From Ophiostoma sp. CBS 140.51 (Eukaryota; Ascomycota; Sordariomycetes; Ophiostomatales; Ophiostomataceae): DNA of 11,641 nt. The notes beneath the pieces were generated by a model. That model was given only the letters and a program-made list of their open reading frames with translations. It was not told the DNA's origin and ran no database searches. Below, one piece after another: positions 8,705 to 11,641 of the stretch (position 1 is its first letter; each line of letters begins with the position of its first letter). The stretch is taken from positions 1 to 11,641 of the forward strand of contig JANSLP010000558.1 in the NCBI GenBank assembly GCA_029298735.1, given 5' to 3'. Made by a program: the position numbers and the translations under genes.

Positions 8705-8967
8705 CGAGCCCAGGTGAATGTCCTCCGTCTGCGACTGCATAATGAACGTGGCCTCGGGAGCCGTGTGCTCGCCGCACGAGAGCATACCAATGCGGCCGAT
8801 GGGGGTGGTGACAGCGTAGATCTGGTCCAGCTTGCCGTCCGTCCAGAGGTCGCGCTCCTTGGCCGAGGGCCGCAGCTTGTGCCGGTGGATGAGGATCTCG
8901 CCTTTGGGGCAATCAGGGATTGCGCCATGTACAGGTTGGCGGCATCCTTCTCAGAGAACGAAAGACC

Positions 8968-9055
8968 CTATTTTAGAGGGAAACAAAATGTGTCAGTTCT
9001 TGTGGACGTAGCTACTATCAGTTTTGCAAAAGAGGAAGCGATTAAAGAGACTTAC
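8968..9055 (-). other. Intron preserved in the nitrilase relic
   Basis: An 88-nt phase-0 intron: donor GTT|GTAAGT at 9055, branch site ACTGAC (8997-8992), acceptor AAATAG ending at 8968. It joins HIHVV to GLSFSEKDA, giving a continuous nitrilase sequence. Its intact splice signals suggest that the gene was spliced until recently and was not formed by retroposition. Confidence 0.85.
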
Positions 9056-9392
9056 AACGTGAATGTGGTTGTCAATCGCCGCCTGTACCAGTTTGTTCCA
9101 GTTGTCGCTTCCGACCACCAGGGAGTTCTTGATACATTTCCCAGTCAGCTCTGGCCATGGTCGTACCCATGGCGTAACCCCAGCGCAACTGTATAAACTA
9201 TTTCTGCCAACCAAGTGAGTCCAAGTCAGTCTAAGAGAATGACAGCGGCGCGCAATGGACGGCAGTAAGTATCACCGCGTCATGCTCGCCGAGGCTCAGT
9301 GCCACCGCCTCAAGTCATAGAAAGCGGGAGCGTCCGTGGCAAGATAAGAAACATAAACGTTCTCTCATCCCAGCTTGTCATTTCAACTTTGT

Positions 9393-9448
9393 CAGCCCAG
9401 CTTTGTCAGCCCAGCTTTGTCAGCCCAGCTTTGTCAGCCCAGCTTTGT
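9393..9448. repeat. 14-bp tandem repeat, four perfect copies
   Basis: CAGCCCAGCTTTGT occurs at 9393-9406, 9407-9420, 9421-9434 and 9435-9448. It is flanked by degenerate units on both sides (CAGCTTGTCATTTCAACTTTGT before, CAGTCCAACGAACAGCTTTG after). The core exists in four identical copies, which points to recent expansion. It lies about 60 bp upstream of the nitrilase relic's N-terminal remnant, where the promoter would have been. Confidence 0.97.
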
Positions 9449-9602
9449 CAGTCCAACGAACAGCTTTGAGGTTTAAGAGACACGATGGAGCTACCTCGTG
9501 GGCTCGATGTTCGCCAGACGGGAGGTCATAGATGATAGTCGCCTTGATAAGGCCCATCCGTAGCCGAAGTGGTGACATCGACCGCCTTTTGGTAAGATGC
9601 GA

Positions 9603-9653
9603 GATTGGCCTATTTTGTATATACATGAGTCTAAAGCTTGGCCGATTGGCCTA
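9603..9653. repeat. Short direct repeat GATTGGCCTA
   Basis: Two exact 10-bp copies at 9603-9612 and 9644-9653, with GTATATAC between them. The meaning is unknown and it may be chance. Confidence 0.6.
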
Positions 9654-9804
9654 GGGGCTCGAGGACTGTCCTGTCAGTGATGAAGAAAGATCATAGCTTG
9701 ATATCCACCCGGATGCAATAGTATCTTCTTATCAAAGTAGGTCAAGACTACTATGTCGGGCACGATCTATACATTGCATGGGCGGCTGGCTTGCAGCATG
9801 CCTC

Positions 9805-9831
9805 GGCACCACCCGATTCGGGGTGGGCGCC
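9805..9831. repeat. GC-rich hairpin
   Basis: The CCACCC (9809-9814) and GGGTGG (9821-9826) arms enclose the 6-nt loop GATTCG. An outer GGC/GCC pairing (9805-9807 with 9829-9831) closes it after a small internal loop. It stands out in AT-rich surroundings. No function can be assigned. Confidence 0.55.
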
Positions 9832-10206
9832 TTATATCTTTTGCTATCCTTTTTTTTTCGGACCACGTCGTACGGGCACATAGTGGCCGTTGTGGAAGGT
9901 AAGAGGAGTGTTGGCGGCTAGGCACAAGTGCTCGGCGGAACTAGACATGTCACGTCGTGAGGCATAGATAAGTAGCTGGTCCCGAAACTTTATGTGTCGT
10001 AAAAGAGTAAGCATATATAATTCAATTGACTTATAGAGGCTGTCGCTCTGTCGACCAATCTTTTTACTACATCGAGACCACGCCGCAAGAAAAGGAAGGG
10101 TCGTGATATTCACAGCCGGAGGGCTATAAAGCTATAGTAATTCACTTCTACTAAGAGGGGTGTTTTCATTGCAGACAAATGGTGAACGGGGCGCCTTTAA
10201 GGACCC

Positions 10207-10214
10207 TATAAATA
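10207..10214 (+). promoter_or_regulatory. TATAAATA box-like word
   Basis: A perfect TATAAATA is followed 8 bp later by TGACGT (10223-10228), a CRE/bZIP-type half-palindrome. No convincing coding sequence follows on the plus strand, so this may be a chance match or the promoter of an unrecognised or non-coding transcript. Confidence 0.2.
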
Positions 10215-10276
10215 TCACGAGGTGACGTGAGGGCGGCGGTCATTCAATAATAGAAGGTAGTGCCTCCAGCCTGACT

Positions 10277-10304
10277 CAGCGTGAACCAGCGTGAACCAGC
10301 GTGG
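10277..10304. repeat. 10-bp tandem repeat, nearly three copies
   Basis: CAGCGTGAAC at 10277-10286 and 10287-10296, then CAGCGTGG (10297-10304). It lies 8 bp before the palindrome at 10312-10325. Confidence 0.9.
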
Positions 10305-10311
10305 TGAAGGT

Positions 10312-10325
10312 GCAAAGTACTTTGC
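10312..10325. repeat. Perfect 14-bp palindrome
   Basis: GCAAAGTACTTTGC is its own reverse complement. Palindromes of this size can be binding sites for dimeric regulators or part of a small mobile element end, but nothing here decides between these and chance. Confidence 0.8.
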
Positions 10326-10650
10326 GGTGAAAATAGTAAATTTGTGCCTTCCAAAAAAAGTCATTCTTCTAAACAGAACGGGGAATGTCCGTCAAAAGGA
10401 TGGATTACGGAGCGAGTATGCATTAGCAGTCTATGTACTTTGTAGAGATGAAGGATCTGGATAAGATTTTAAAGGACCTGATGGCATCATCACGGCGGTG
10501 AGACGTGCCATGTTATCCTTCGCAAGAAATGGAGTCAAATACTACGCCGTGCTTTCCCCGGTTCGGAAACCATTGCCAAGAACTGACAGCTCCGAGCTGG
10601 AGGAGCTCTTCCCCGTGTCAGATGAGCTTTGGGCAAGGCAAGGATCAGAC

Positions 10651-10670
10651 AGGCCAGGCCAGGCCAGGCC
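10651..10670. repeat. 5-bp tandem repeat (AGGCC)4
   Basis: Four exact copies of AGGCC, in non-coding DNA. Confidence 0.9.
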
Positions 10671-11516
10671 AACCACAAGGTACAACGTCCCGCACCCGAG
10701 CATTGAGGTCGTTTGCACTGCCTTGCCTTATGAGGCGGCTTTGACGACGAGCCTTATGTCGTAAAACGTTTTGCTTTGCCATTTTGGAGTGCTTGGGAGG
10801 AGGGGCAATTTTCGACCGCTTTTTAAACTTTTGCTTCCGCTCCCACTTCCGCTGGCAGCTTATGCACCAAACAGCACAAGTGTTTCTATTCTCGTCGTCA
10901 AGAGCCACACATGATTACCAGTCCTCCGGGTGAAAGATCTCAAAGAAGAAAAGCTCCAGCTCTCTTCAAGCTTCTCTGGAGAATGGCAGGGCCCAATCCG
11001 CCTTGCCGAGAAACACGATATACATTGTGCATCTGTTGCCCGGAGTTAGTGCAAATGTGCATTGTGTCATGTACTGTGTGGTTTGGCCGCCTGCCGGGCC
11101 TGCATCGGGGATTGTCTCGATTTGTCTGAGTGTCTAAAGTGTCTTTCGCGGAGCAAGCCCGAAAGACGAAGGATCCCAGAATCAGGTGGCACTGGCCAAC
11201 GACGACAGACGAAGCAGTGAAGGAAAAAGGAAGAGGAATGGAAAGAACACTAGCGGACGACCCAAGGAACAGGACCAAAGGGGAGGCGTGAACAAGACGT
11301 GCATACTAAAGTATGAAAACGTGTAGACGACGTCTTGCTCAGCCCAGAAGAAAAAGTGGGGACATGAGAGGGAGGCCCCTCGATTACCTAAACGAGTGTC
11401 GTCTCCTTCCATCACTCTTCCCCTTCGCCTTCCAAGCCTTTCGTCAGTTTCTAAAATTAGGAGCGGCGAGCAGCCCCGCTAAAAAAGATACAGCCCAAGG
11501 AATTTTTTGGCAGCGC

Positions 11517-11550
11517 AAAAAAAAAAAGAAAAAAAAAGAAGAAAAAAAGA
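11517..11550 (+). repeat. A-rich tract
   Basis: Runs of 11, 9 and 7 A, interrupted by single G or GAAG, form a 34-bp A-rich stretch. Long A/T tracts often exclude nucleosomes and mark promoters in fungi. A gene start beyond the right edge is possible but cannot be seen. Confidence 0.85.
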
Positions 11551-11641
11551 GAATAGGCACAGACCAACGAGCAGGGTTCTTGTCCTCGTTCTTGTTGTGG
11601 CCCACGTTTCAGGCTTGCTTGAGGTCGTCGCAAAAGCGGGT

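Larger units (their letters stand above)
8316..9334 (-). pseudogene. Nitrilase (carbon-nitrogen hydrolase) pseudogene with multiple frameshifts and a nonsense codon
   Basis: Pieces in changing frames rebuild a fungal nitrilase-type protein. Right to left: DAPAFYDL (9334-9311, tentative N-terminus), WGYAMGTTMARADW (9182-9132), KNSLVVGSDNWNKLVQAA to HIHVV (9133-9056), an intron, SFSEKDAANLYMAQSLI (8967-8911), KGEILIHRHKLRPSAKERDLW through IGMLSCGEHTAPE (from 8908), MPDFGNASL (from 8695), and a C-terminus starting QYIPEVEDTLVPWH and ending NQSVV-stop at 8316. Intact relatives hydrolyse nitriles to acids or amides with a Glu-Lys-Cys triad. The Lys (HRHKLRPS) and Cys (LSCGEH) are present, but the N-terminal Glu segment (FPE-like) is not recognisable. 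Lesions: frame changes near 9314, 9132, 8910 and 8401, and TAG at 8704-8702 where Trp is expected. Each could be a sequencing error, but together they argue for a real pseudogene. Confidence 0.85.
9335..11641. other. Gene-poor region with scattered short repeats
   Basis: I could support no gene here. Open frames such as plus 10498-10764, minus 10645-10908, minus 9844-10113 and minus 10940-11278 are short, overlap each other and carry no recognisable motifs. Stretches around 9700-10240 are AT-rich with several TATA-like words. The 11200-11250 part and the A-rich tract at 11517-11550 are purine-rich on the plus strand. The last 90 bases hold nothing that I can assign. Confidence 0.5.

Noticed and set aside
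8714..9196. Plus-strand frame of 160 codons
   Set aside because: Antisense to the nitrilase relic, whose motifs are clear on the minus strand.
9393..9448. Regular repeats as a possible CRISPR array
   Set aside because: Units are directly adjacent with no spacers, and the DNA is eukaryotic in character.

Overview
This looks like nuclear DNA of a filamentous ascomycete (Pezizomycotina). The basis is short spliceosomal introns of 85 and 88 nt with GTAAG-type donors, CTRAC-type branch sites and AG acceptors; a protein phosphatase Z gene with the filamentous-fungal type of C-terminus (SPPANVYPQSV); a fungal-type nitrilase relic; and long gene-free spacers. I cannot place it more closely than that.

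Layout. 1-1191: no recognisable gene; its right part is probably the 3' flank/3' UTR of the phosphatase. 1192-2899 (minus): a complete PPZ-type Ser/Thr phosphatase, 540 aa, whose last nine codons lie in a second exon after an 85-nt intron. 2900-about 6500: a very long gene-free stretch whose plus strand is strongly purine-rich, so it reads as CT-rich upstream/leader DNA for the minus-strand phosphatase. It holds an 8-bp tandem array (3867-3922), an AGC-type triplet run (4327-4360) and a 10-bp tandem array (5941-6000). About 6640-6730: the base bias flips to pyrimidine on the plus strand. 6883-7074 and 7796-7969: two diverged copies of one sequence in inverted orientation, an unidentified old repeat or gene-fragment duplication. 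8316-9334 (minus): a nitrilase-superfamily pseudogene with its intron still recognisable but broken by at least three frameshifts, one nonsense codon and a lost or scrambled N-terminal region. 9335-11641: no recognisable gene, but several short tandem repeats, a perfect palindrome, a GC-rich hairpin and a long A-rich tract.

Function. The only gene that looks intact is the phosphatase, expected to be an N-myristoylated regulator of cation homeostasis, salt tolerance and cell-wall integrity. The nitrilase is decayed and cannot make an active enzyme as read. Nothing suggests that the two work together. I found no convincing new multi-gene system. The less ordinary signals are the decaying nitrilase, the inverted diverged repeat pair, and the extended strand-asymmetric DNA upstream of the phosphatase.
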